From the NCBI RefSeq assembly GCF_000315625.1, contig NW_005434504.1, positions 1 through 64,000 on the forward strand: a stretch of DNA of 64,000 nucleotides, in the 5' to 3' direction. The translations under genes were made by a program, and so were the position numbers. The first letter of the stretch is position 1. Every line of letters starts with the position of its first letter. Origin of the DNA: Guillardia theta CCMP2712. Its lineage: Eukaryota; Cryptophyceae; Pyrenomonadales; Geminigeraceae. The notes under the pieces are model-generated. The model was given only the letters and a program-made list of their open reading frames with translations, was not told the origin of the DNA and did no database searches. This document shows, piece by piece, positions 26,864 to 37,412 of the stretch.

Positions 26864-27871
26864 ATGAAAGTCTACATTCTTCGTTCAAAGAAGTGTATTG
26901 CGTTTCTTGTATTTTGTTGTTCTGTGATGGTTTTGAACATATTTCACTTTACTTCCAAACAAAGACACCCTATCATGCAGGTCTTTGAAGCTCAGATGCA
27001 GCAGTGTGTACGCAAAAAACTTATCCTTCGAAGAAACTGTTTGCAAATTCCTAACGAGACACCTGAAAGGTTGCTACGAGATTTGTTGCCAATTAACCCC
27101 TCTCTGGTTTATGATGTTGGTGCAAATGTAGGACATTTCACCGTGATTGCAGGCGAGCTAGGTCACTCTGTTGTTTCTTTCGAAGCAAATCCCAAGACAT
27201 GTAGCCAACTAAGGGAAAAAATCAATTCTCATAGACTAAAATCTGTGCAAGTGTACTGCGTTGCAGTAGGTAACAATAATTCCGAGGTCCAGGTTGACAC
27301 GAGCAGTCTGGATAGCGCCAGTACAAGTGTAATCGCAGGAGACAGTTCTTCAGCTTCTGCTGAGGTTCAAATGGTAAAAATGAAAACTTTGGATTCTATC
27401 TCTATCAACCACACGATTTTTCTTTTGAAATCTGACACACAAGGATATGAGCTAGAGGTTCTCAAGGGCGCACTTAAGACGCTGCAAAGGTCTCGCCCGA
27501 TAATTCTTGTCGAGCTGTCTTATTCTCTGTTGAACAAGATTGGAAACACTCGACCTTCAGCAGTTGCAAACTTTCTCTATGCTCATTTGGATTACCTGTG
27601 TACGTACTTGGCAGTGCATACAAAGATTTCGACAGCGAAATATGGGATCATCGAGGATTTCCAATTTTTGAGTGAGGAGTGCATTATTCCAACTTACATG
27701 ATGGACAAACTACTGCTAAGACCTTACAACAAAGCAAACAATACTGGTTGGACTGATTTATTGTGTTTTGATCCGTTGAAATTAATTCATCTTGTGGAGT
27801 ACGAGTCATCTCGACTTCTAAGAGATCTCCGATATCGTGTAAGAACTTTGAGTCATTTTTGTGCAAACTAG
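26864..27871 (+). CDS. FkbM-family methyltransferase, membrane-anchored
   Basis: A 335-aa protein. Residues about 9-28 (CIAFLVFCCSVMVLNIFHF) form an N-terminal signal anchor, so the enzyme would face the Golgi/ER lumen or cell surface. The catalytic fold starts at VYDVGANVGHF (Asp84, motif I for S-adenosylmethionine), followed by FEANP, and the FkbM signature LKSDTQGYELEVLKGA near residue 190, then ILVELSY. Members O-methylate sugars or small molecules. DNA is AT-richer than the viral-type blocks and is bordered by satellites on both sides, suggesting a host or cargo gene. No paralogue in the window. C-terminal 90 residues are less conserved. Confidence 0.88.
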   Translation: MKVYILRSKKCIAFLVFCCSVMVLNIFHFTSKQRHPIMQVFEAQMQQCVRKKLILRRNCLQIPNETPERLLRDLLPINPSLVYDVGANVGHFTVIAGELGHSVVSFEANPKTCSQLREKINSHRLKSVQVYCVAVGNNNSEVQVDTSSLDSASTSVIAGDSSSASAEVQMVKMKTLDSISINHTIFLLKSDTQGYELEVLKGALKTLQRSRPIILVELSYSLLNKIGNTRPSAVANFLYAHLDYLCTYLAVHTKISTAKYGIIEDFQFLSEECIIPTYMMDKLLLRPYNKANNTGWTDLLCFDPLKLIHLVEYESSRLLRDLRYRVRTLSHFCAN

Positions 27872-29009
27872 TCATATCCAACCTTGCTCAGTCAGTCGAT
27901 GAAAGCCTAGCAATCTGGTGCATGTTGCGCGCTGTGTGTTACACACTATGGGTGGTGAAAAAGATAGTGCATCGAAGACAGCAACACACAAGACTTACCT
28001 GTACTACAGCAAGCTCTCAGCACCTGCAAGACAGCGCTATCAGCAATACATCAAATCTAGGAAGCTTACCTGGAACAAAAGCACCTTGCAATATCACGTG
28101 ACCTAATGGGGCGACTTCTACAAACCCCCATTGCTCCTACAGAACAGCACGCAGCATAAAATGTGCACTTCTGACTGTGCAACGTGAAGCCTGGCGAACT
28201 TGGAAGGAACACTCCGCACCTCTTCGTGATCAGCAACTTGAGAACACCTTACAGGTTACCACGCGCGAACCGACATCCAAGGCAAAATGCTCCTGGACAC
28301 CGAAAGGATGCAATTCGGCGATTCTAAACATCGCCACTCTCTCAGTTAAGAGTCAAGATCTGATACAAGATTCTCAAGAGTTGCATGAACGAAGTACTTC
28401 AGTGCCAAGCTCTCGTCTCGCAGCACCAAAATAACAAGGGACACAAATTCTCTTCCTACAATAAGTCCTCGAGTACAACAACTTCTGAGGAAAACTGCAC
28501 ATGATTATCTTTTCTTTGCCTCGGTCCATAGGTCGGAAAACGCAACAGATCGTCAGCCCCGTGGGACTAAGCAAGAAACATCTTTACTGACTGAAACGGC
28601 GGGCTTACCCTTCGGGGCCTCGGGGAGCCTAACGATGTAGCTCATCCTGCAATTATTTCTGGTGACGGGTGACGAACCCGCTCTTCACATGGTGACGAAC
28701 CCGCTCTTCGCTCAATCCCTGGTAGCAGCGAGCACAGCAGGTGTGGCCGATAGTCGTAAAATCCACGTTGGGTCTTGGATATGCCCGATATCGTTCTTCA
28801 TCCCGCAAACCCCCACCTCACACTCCCGCACTTGTTGGAGCATATCTCAGCGAGTAATGGTCGGATGGAGGTCTAAAGCTCAAGCGACAGCTTAGGCATC
28901 AGAGCGTGGTTTGCATCCTTCATCCCCCAACCCCCCCTCCCCCCCCCCCCCTTACACTCCCGCACTTGTTGGAGCATATCTCATTTGATGATTACACGGT
29001 TTCACCGGG
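27872..29009. other. Unassigned spacer downstream of the FkbM gene
   Basis: No convincing gene. Short frames at about 27918-28106 and 28177-28434 have no recognisable features. Two small duplications are visible: GTGACGAACCCGCTCTTC at about 28669 and 28690, and a longer direct repeat around CACTCCCGCACTTGTTGGAG near 28820 and 28955. The second lies beside a long C tract. Confidence 0.5.
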
Positions 29010-29735
29010 CCCTGCGGGCCCGCCTCAGTATATACATGAGTCGGATGACACAAGGAGGTATCAGATCAGTCTAGATGGGGGCCAATGAGCCTCTCCATGA
29101 CCTCAGATGGAAGGTGGGAGGGGATCTGGGGGTATGTTTGCGGTGGGGCTTCCGACGTTATGAGTTTTTTGTAAGGCGGGCCGTGCGGGCCCGCCTCAGT
29201 ATATATGACAGAAGGAGGTATCAGATCAGTCTAGATGGAGACCGTACCAATGAGCCTCTCCATGACCTCAGATGGAAGGTGGGAGGGGATCTGGGGGTAT
29301 GTTTGCGGTGGGGCTCCCGACGTTATGAGTTTTTTGTAAGGCGGGCACTGCGGGCCCGCCTCAGTATATACATGAGTCGGATGACACAAGGAGGTATCAG
29401 ATCAGTCTAGATGGAGGCCAATGAGCCTCTCCATGACCTCAGATGGAAGGTGGGAGGGGATCTGGGGGTATGTTTGCGGTGGGGCTTCCGACGTTATGAG
29501 TTCTTTGCGGGCCGTGCGGGCCCGCCTCAGATTGAATATGAGTCGGATGACACAAGGAGGTATCAGATCAGTCTAGATGGAGGCCAATGAGCCTCTCCAT
29601 GACCTCTGATGGAAGGTGGGAGGGGATCTGGGGGTATGTTTGCGGTGGGGCCCCCGACGTTATGAGTTTTTTGTAAGGCGGGCACTGCGGGCCCGCCTCA
29701 GTATATACATGAGTCGGATGACACACTGAGGAAAA
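29010..29735 (+). repeat. 170-bp satellite array
   Basis: Four units, the last complete spacings being 170 and 169 bp (GTCGGATGAC at about 29372, 29542 and 29711). Each unit carries GGCCCGCCTCAGTATATA and a GGGCCGTGCGGGCCC palindrome. Units differ at a handful of positions, so the array is not freshly amplified. Confidence 0.9.
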
Positions 29736-30062
29736 AAAGGCCTGGAGCTTGTCGGAGAGGCCCGGAATATGCCCAAAGGATGTCAATCAGGCCGATCCAA
29801 AGGACGGGCCCGGACGGCCCGCACGGGCCTGGAGCTCGCCGGAGAGGCCCGGAATATGCCCAAAGGAAACAGGTTATGAGCCTCTTGAGCCGAGGGGTCG
29901 CGGGGAGGTATAAAACCTCCGATGTCAATCAGGCCGATCCAAAGCAAAGAGACATAATCAGGACTTTTTGGAGAGATTTCCGATCAATTAGTACTGGCAT
30001 TTTGTCGGGAGGCTCATAACCTGTTTCCAAACGCCCGGGCCGGCCCGCACGGGCCTGGAGCT
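29736..30062. repeat. Scrambled 317-bp satellite pieces
   Basis: Several parts of the 317-bp unit in both orientations, including a GC-rich half, an inverted promoter-like half and a piece of the GGCATTTTGTCGGG module. Ends at the insertion site of the next element (GCT at 30060-30062). Confidence 0.8.
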
Positions 30063-32187
30063 CATTCTGGGGTCAAACCGCGTTGGTTTTTGCCCTATAT
30101 CTTCAAGGGGGTGGTGCATGGGAAAATGGGGGTACACGGCGTGTGATTTGCGCAGGTTGAAATTTTGTACTGTTGAAATTCAAACCATATTCAAAACCGT
30201 GATTAAAAGTGATTTTGGAAGTTTAGCTTATCGTTTCTTGGTACCTTCTAAAATGTTTTAATTCTACACGCCTCCACCCACTACCCCAGCGCGTCTCCCC
30301 TCACCATTCTGCTCTCATGTCGCGAAGCTCTTCTCTGCCGATCCTTGTCTTCAGTGTTTGAGTTTTGTGCGAGCATGTTTGCCCAAGTTGCAGTCACTTG
30401 CAGCAGGTGAGCCTCATCAATATTTCTCTTCGTCAAACCCGCTGTGCCGGTTGGTGAAAATGTTACAATGCCATAATCTGTTTTCAAAGTTTGGTTTGTT
30501 GAACGCATCCATTGATGGGGACGAGTATACCACGAACACACACGAGCATGAAGAGACTCGAAAGTATTTTGTGAGAGGAAAAGGTGCAAATGAAGTCATT
30601 ACATCACACAGGTAGAGAGTTCTTCTGTGGATTGTTCATTTTTTAATCGTTGTGAACAAGTAGCAAAAGCATGGCGATGTTGATAACTAGGTTCTGAATG
30701 GTTGCAGCTGAAACGCACATGATTACAAGATTCCAAGACCTTTATTCCACGAAGACCTTCATCTTCATGTACTGGATGGAATATCATATTTATGAGAGAT
30801 GCTTCACTGTGCCACATGACTTGTTCACATCATGTTTGTACTTCTCCGCCTTTGAATGATGCATCTCTTGTTGCATGACTTAAAAACCACTTTGTGAAGA
30901 TGCATAGTCTTGTATATATCCATGTCCACATGCTCAAAGCCTTGCCACTTTGTGACAAACAATATTGAAAAATCTTGAAGACAGCAAACCCAACGGCACG
31001 GTGTTGGATGGCAGTGCACCTACAGCATGTGCTTCGATTCTGTTGTGCGCGCACCATATGCTATTGTGGTTGTCATTATCATTGACTGGGAGTCCGTGTC
31101 AATTTGCTGGTAGTTCGACATCCTGAGATAAATGCTTCGAATGAATAATAAATGTCAAATCAGATATCACCTCCAACCTTGATTCTACATTCATGTCAGT
31201 CTGATTGCAACGCACAATGGATTCTTGCATGCAAGCTGACAAGCTCGAGACTTGATCTCTGATATGATCTGAGGCTTAATTGGACGTCAACAGCTCCGCC
31301 ATTAGGGAAGCAAAGCAAAGTTCATGCATTTCACCAAATGTGCGAACATGCAAAAGACTTGAGTGAGGAGAGTTTGGAGAGAGGAGGGGAGATACTTCAA
31401 CAAGAGCTTCGTGAGAGTCAAGTAATTGGCATATTTCAAAGATTCAAATATCATCAAACTTTTTCTGAACGTGTGAAGCAACGATGTAACGAAGCGTACA
31501 GAAGACATGCCGAGGAGGGAGTCAAGTGAGATGTGATTGCGCCTTAATTAAGTGAACTCGTCATTGTCTTACAGATATTATTATTCAGTTCACTTTTCAG
31601 ATAAAGTACATTACTCTGAGAGCCCAGAAGTCTTGAAGAGAACATTGATGATACGATTGACTTAGTCGTCGGACATGTAGGATGACGAACTCATGCAGAT
31701 TGATCCACTCCTGCAAGATCACCAAGTAAGAATTTATGCTGGATTCTTGATGCCAAGTGTACCTTGCGATCATCTTCTTACTCGGCAGTCCTTCACCTGT
31801 GCTCATGGTGGCAGCTCGCTGACCTGGCTGCTGTGCTCGCCCGGCGGCTCAGCATGACGGTGTGCGATTTGACGATGGGAATGATGGGGAGTGTTTCCCC
31901 ACCCTCATCGATAGGGTGGGTCATCAAAATTGTTTTAGATGGTACAAAACAGCAGTTATAAACCGTTACTCAGTACAACTGCTTGTACCACGGATTCGAA
32001 TAAACAATTCATTACCGTTAAAACAAATGGACACGCCAGTTCAAAATTTGAAGCACCCCTACCACTGATATTACCGAGCACCACCCCTCAAAAACGATGG
32101 GGTACACCACCACCGGTATCCTATGAGAACAGCATACGCATTCCTCTTTTGCGTTAATAAAGACCAACGCGGTTTGACCCCAGAATG
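30063..32187. mobile_element. 2125-bp DNA transposon-like element with 25-bp inverted ends and 3-bp target duplication
   Basis: The ends are perfect 25-bp inverted repeats beginning CATTCTGGGGTCAAACCGCG. The element is flanked by GCT on both sides (30060-30062 and 32188-32190). Removing it with one GCT restores the 317-bp satellite unit exactly (TGGAGCTCGCCGGAGAGG). That is the signature of cut-and-paste transposition. Interior frames are all short (longest about 100 codons) with no recognisable transposase, so it is probably non-autonomous. The interior is AT-rich with no internal repeat. Confidence 0.88.
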
Positions 32188-34322
32188 GCTCGCCGGAGAG
32201 GCCCGGAATATGCCCAAAGGATGTCAATCAGGCCGATCCAAAGCAAAGAGACATAATCAGGACTTTTTGGAGAGATTTCCGATCAATTAGTACATGAACT
32301 GGTTTATAGGTAGAAAAACCCTGGATTTTCAACTCAATTTCCAGTTGAGTTTCGACCTCGAAAAAAATCCTATACGTATAAATACGTTGCAAGTTTTTTC
32401 TTCCCGGCTTCTCTCCCATATCATTCTATACCTCCCCGCGACCCCTCGGCTCAAGAGGCTCATAACCTGTTTCCACGGGCCCGGACGGCCCGCACGGGCC
32501 TGGAGCTCGCCGGAGAGGCCCGGAATATGCCCAAAGGATGTCAATCAGGCCGATCCAAAGCAAAGAGACATAATCAGGACTTTTTGGAGAGATTTCCGAT
32601 CAATTAGTACATGAACTGGTTTATAGGTAGAAAAACCCTGGATTTTCAACTCAATTTCCAGTTGAGTTTCGACCTCGAAAAAAATCCTATACGTATAAAT
32701 ACGTTGCAAGTTTTTTCTTCCCGGCTTCTCTCCCATATCATTCTATACCTCCCCGCGACCCCTCGGCTCAAGAGGCTCATAACCTGTTTCCACGGGCCCT
32801 TTTTTCTTCCCGGCTTCTCTCCCATATCATTCTATACCTCCCCGCGACCCCTCGGCTCAAGAGGCTCATAACCTGTTTCCACGGGCCCGGACGGCCCGCA
32901 CGGGCCTGGAGCTCGCCGGAGAGGCCCGGAATATGCCCAAAGGATGTCAATCAGGCCGATCCAAAGCAAAGAGACATAATCAGGACTTTTTGGAGAGATT
33001 TCCGATCAATTAGTACATGAACTGGTTTATAGGTAGAAAAACCCTGGATTTTCAACTCAATTTCCAGTTGAGTTTCGACCTCGAAAAAAATCCTATACGT
33101 ATAAATACGTTGCAAGTTTTTTCTTCCCGGCTCCCTCGGCTCAAGAGGCTAATAACCTGTTTCCACGGGCCCTTTTTTCTTCTGGCGGCTTCTCTCCCAT
33201 ATCATTCTATACCTCCCCGCGACCCCTCGGCTCAAGAGGCTCATAACCTGTTTCCACGGGCCCGGACGGCCCGCACGGGCCTGGAGCTCGCCGGAGAGGC
33301 CCGGAATATGCCCAAAGGATGTCAATCAGGCCGATCCAAAGCAAAGAGACATAATCAGGACTTTTTGGAGAGATTTCCGATCACTTAGTACATGAACTGG
33401 TTTATAGGTAGAAAAACCCTGGATTTTCAACTCAATTTTCAGTTGAGTTTCGACCTGCAAAAATATCTATACGTATAAATACGTTGCAAGTTTTTTCTTC
33501 CCGGCTTCTCTCCCATATCATTTTATACCTCCCCGCGACCCCTCGGCTCAAGAGGCTCATAACCTGTTTCCACGGGCCCGGACGGCCCGCACGGGCCTGG
33601 AGCGCCCAAAGGATGTCAATCAGGCCGATCCAAAGCAAAGAGACATAATCAGGACTTTTTGGAGAGATTTCCGATCAATTAGTACATGAACTGGTTTATA
33701 GGTAGAAAAACCCTGGATTTTCAACTCAATTTCCAGTTGAGTTTCGACCTCGAAAAAAATCCTATACGTATAAATACGTTGCAAGTTTTTTCTTCCCGGC
33801 TTCTCTCCCATATCATTTTATACCTCCCCGCGACCCCTCGGCTCAAGAGGCTCATAACCTGTTTCCACGGGCCCGGACGGCCCGCACGGGCCTGGAGCTC
33901 GCCGGAGAGGCCCGGAATATGCCCAAAGGATGTCAATCAGGCCGATCCAAAGCAAAGAGACATAATCAGGACTTTTTGGAGAGATTTCCGATCAATTAGT
34001 ACATGAACTGGTTTATAGGTAGAAAAACCCTGGATTTTCAACTCAATTTCCAGTTGAGTTTCGACCTCGAAAAAAATCCTATACGTATAAATACGTTGCA
34101 AGTTTTTTCTTCCCGGCTTCTCTCCCATATCATTCTATACCTCCCCGCGACCCCTCGGCTCAAGAGGCTCATAACCTGTTTCCACGGGCCCTTTTTTCTT
34201 CCCGGCTTCTCTCCCATATCATTCTATACCTCCCCGCGACCCCTCGGCTCAAGAGGCTCATAACCTGTTTCCACGGGCCCGGACGGCCCGCACGGGCCTG
34301 GAGCTCGCCGGAGAGGCCCGGA
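32188..34322 (+). repeat. 317-bp satellite, main array of about six units
   Basis: Head-to-tail units; full spacing is 317 bp (32294 to 32611, and 33686 to 34003, by the ATGAACTGGTTTATAGG word). Some units carry an 89-bp internal duplication after GGGCCC, giving 406-bp spacing (32611 to 33017). One unit near 33430 has diverged (ATTTTCAGTTGAG and CAAAAATATC). Frames of 60-120 codons inside it are by-products. Confidence 0.93.
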
Positions 34323-36973
34323 CATAGCGTTGACATTTTGCTTTGTCTGCTTTGGGCTGTATGTTTTCCCGTGAGGGGGTTGTTCTGCTTTCTATGAGGA
34401 TTGGGGGGTGGCGTGTTTGAGGATTTGAATTAGGGTCCAAATTTCAGGTTTATAACTCTGATGTTGTTTTGCAATAAGATATTTTAGACTGTATTGTGGA
34501 ATGGTTGAGTATAAACAGAGAAGCAGGGCTGCACCCCAGAAGTTACAGCGAGATCATGGGGTAGTCTACTAACTAATTTTTAGAGCCTTCTTATGGTACA
34601 ATTTTATAAACAAGTTTGAACGACCTCTCTACACGCCATGAGCCTCCCCTTGTTCGGGGCACGTCGCACCGCTCTGTACTGCCCTAACCATGGCTCGCAA
34701 ACAGCAAGCCCGCGGCAGCATGTGCAGACATCAGATGTTCACCGAACATCCTCATGGGAAATTCCTGAGGTGTAGAGATGATGATCCTTGAGGTGTGCTT
34801 CGTACAGTGCGTGAATCTCACGAAAAATCGTTTGGTGAGCGAAGAGCATCAATAATACAAGTGAAAACCACCATCACAGGGATACGCTGCAATCGAAACC
34901 GGGTTGTGAACTACCCTAAGCTTTCTGCGATGCATGACAGGGAAACTGAGTTGGAGAAGATGGATGGAGATTACACACAAGACGACAGGGAATCATCATC
35001 CGACGGTGACTGGATTGTTCAAAAGCCGTACAGTCACCAGTGAGCTCAAGAACACATGTCTTCACGATGATGGCTGATAGGCTCGCAAGAAATACAGTGC
35101 ATTTTAGCAGTGAGCTGCTCGATTGCTTGAAACCACGATGATCCACAGCACTATCGAATGATAACAAGCAAGTCCAGTGGTTCGTGAAGGATTCTTCATC
35201 CGGTTTTCAAGGATATGTTGGAACGATGAAACATGTTGCAAATCACCAAGGTCTATGCCATTTCATCACATGATGCATCATCTAAATATTACTGGTGTGA
35301 ACTTGCATCAGATCGTGTGTTCGTCAATGAGCGCTGCAAAGCAGATGATACATTCACAGCAAACACGAGCACTTTGAAGATGCTGATATTCCAGGCCGTA
35401 CAGCATTTATGATGTGGCTACATGTCACATGCTTCTTGGTTAACACAGAAATAACTTGGTCAGGCAAAAGATGGAACGTCGTCAGGATTACAAGGAGGTC
35501 GGTTGTGCTTTTACCCAGATTGAAACGCTTGTAATAAAGATATGATCACCTGAATGTGGAATTCTGTTTATTGATTCACAGTGTTTGCGGTTCGTTTACA
35601 ATCATCGAGTGCTTGTTCTGTTGAACAAGGCACCCCTCTGTACAGCCAAATGCGACAACAACTCTACTGTTGCATGGTAGCATTGCGAACTGTCCAAACA
35701 AGGCAGGATTGATTCGAAGAACATCTCATTTATTGATATCAGATTCATCTGCACATTGTTTCATTTCTAACTCGGTTTCTGCAGCGTTATGGAAATGTCA
35801 TGACAGAGGAAGAAGTTGCAGTGCAGAAACATCATCCAAGGTCATGAAACATGGAAATGCGATTGTCAATGCACTTGATCATGGATATAGTGATTCATGA
35901 TCAACAACGATTATTTAAAGTCATCTATCCTGGCAGGTAAAGAAATCCTTTGTGCAAACGTCTCTTCATGCATCATTGAACGGTTGAGCATGTAAAGCTT
36001 TCTCTATAGAAAAGTGAGGTGCATGAATCCTGAACGTAAGACTAGAAGAATTCAAAGTGAGTGATGACATGAGAACACATATCTAGACAGCAAAGTCGCT
36101 TAAAGTACAAATTTTGATACAAATTTCTCACAAATCATGCATTTGTGCTCAACGTGCAACCTACGGCAATTTGAAAGAAGGGTCAATCAGAGTTGATTCT
36201 GTTCAATGGTGAATCTATTATTAGTTGCTTAGCTGTTCATGAAAATTTCATCTTGTCTTCGAAGAATATTTGCAAGCACACTCGCGGATTGTTTGAACCT
36301 AGGGTGCATATTCCAGTACACGATGGATGATTCAAACCTTGGCCCAACCTGCAGAGTTGAGTAAGAAGCTCGATCATATCTTACAGGTATGATATGAGAT
36401 CTCCATCTCATTCCTATCTCAGTTGGGTTGGATTCGAAGTCTCTCAATATCAAGGTTCATCCTCGCGAGTCAGGAAGGCACCATTTCATCGCCTCTTGCT
36501 CGTCCAGGGAGAGGGGGCTTGGGGAATGAGAAAAGGGGGCTACCCCCCACCCCCTATCACAGAGTTTCAAACTGTTTCAAAGGTGGGTAGTTGAGGGTGC
36601 TCCGTACCCACCCCACCCCCCAACGAAAGTCAAACGGAGGGGTTCTCGGAAGTCGAAGTTCCGACCAGATTGGCCCTCGTTTTGTACCATATAAACGCTG
36701 CAATATTAAGTTGGTACCACAGATACTTCTAAAATTCGTACTTTTACTTTGGTTTGGCGTGGTGAGGTGTCCAAGCAACCAAATTCAAATCACCCTACCC
36801 CTCTTTGGCCCTGCGCAGCAACGATTTTCCTAAGAGCGAGTACCCTCCCACACGCCTCCTCAAAGTAGGGTACTCCCATATGGCATGAAATGAAGGGACC
36901 CCTCAGGCCCTTCGAAAAAAAAAAATATTGCCAATTTTTCCTATGAGCGCCCGGCCGGAAAAGCAACGCTATG
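34323..36973. mobile_element. 2651-bp element with CATAGCGTTG inverted ends, full-length copy
   Basis: Begins CATAGCGTTGACATTTTG and ends AAGCAACGCTATG, giving a 10-bp inverted repeat. Removing it rejoins the satellite (GGCCCGGA plus ATATGCCC) with no target duplication visible. Partial copies lie at 23287-24615 and, inverted, at 25218-25868. Its right 650 bp contain long G/C tracts and a PolyA/T stretch. It has no protein-coding frame I can support, so it would move by enzymes from elsewhere. Confidence 0.75.
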
Positions 36974-37412
36974 ATATGCCCAAAGGATGTCAATCAGGCC
37001 GATCCAAAGCAAAGAGACATAATCAGGACTTTTTGGAGAGATTTCCGATCAATTAGTACATGAACTGGTTTATAGGTAGAAAAACCCTGGATTTTCAACT
37101 CAATTTCCAGTTGAGTTTCGACCTCGAAAAAAATCCTATACGTATAAATACGTTGCAAGTTTTTTCTTCCCGGCTTCTCTCCCATATCATTCTATACCTC
37201 CCCGCGACCCCTCGGCTCAAGAGGCTCATAACCTGTTTCCACGGGCCCGGACGGCCCGCACGGGCCTGGAGCTCGCCGGAGAGGCCCGGAATATGCCCAA
37301 AGGATGTCAATCAGGCCGATCCAAAGCAAAGAGACATAATCAGGACTTTTTGGAGAGATTTCCGATCAATCTGGTTTATAGGTAGAAAAACCCTGGATTT
37401 TCAACTCAATTA
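36974..37412 (+). repeat. 317-bp satellite, last array
   Basis: About 1.4 units. It runs directly into the 3' end of the leftward gene at 37413, whose reading frame enters the repeat. This is the right edge of the repeat block. Confidence 0.9.

Noticed and set aside
27872-29009. tRNA or rRNA genes in the spacer after the FkbM gene
   Set aside because: No cloverleaf, T-loop or rRNA-like word could be made out by eye.
32294-34263. Serial 60-120-aa frames beginning MNWFIGRKTLD in the 317-bp satellite
   Set aside because: Identical by-products of each satellite unit. They do explain the foreign tails on the two truncated genes at the block edges.
22779-34322. CRISPR array
   Set aside because: Units are 170-317 bp, head to tail with no spacers, and context is eukaryotic.
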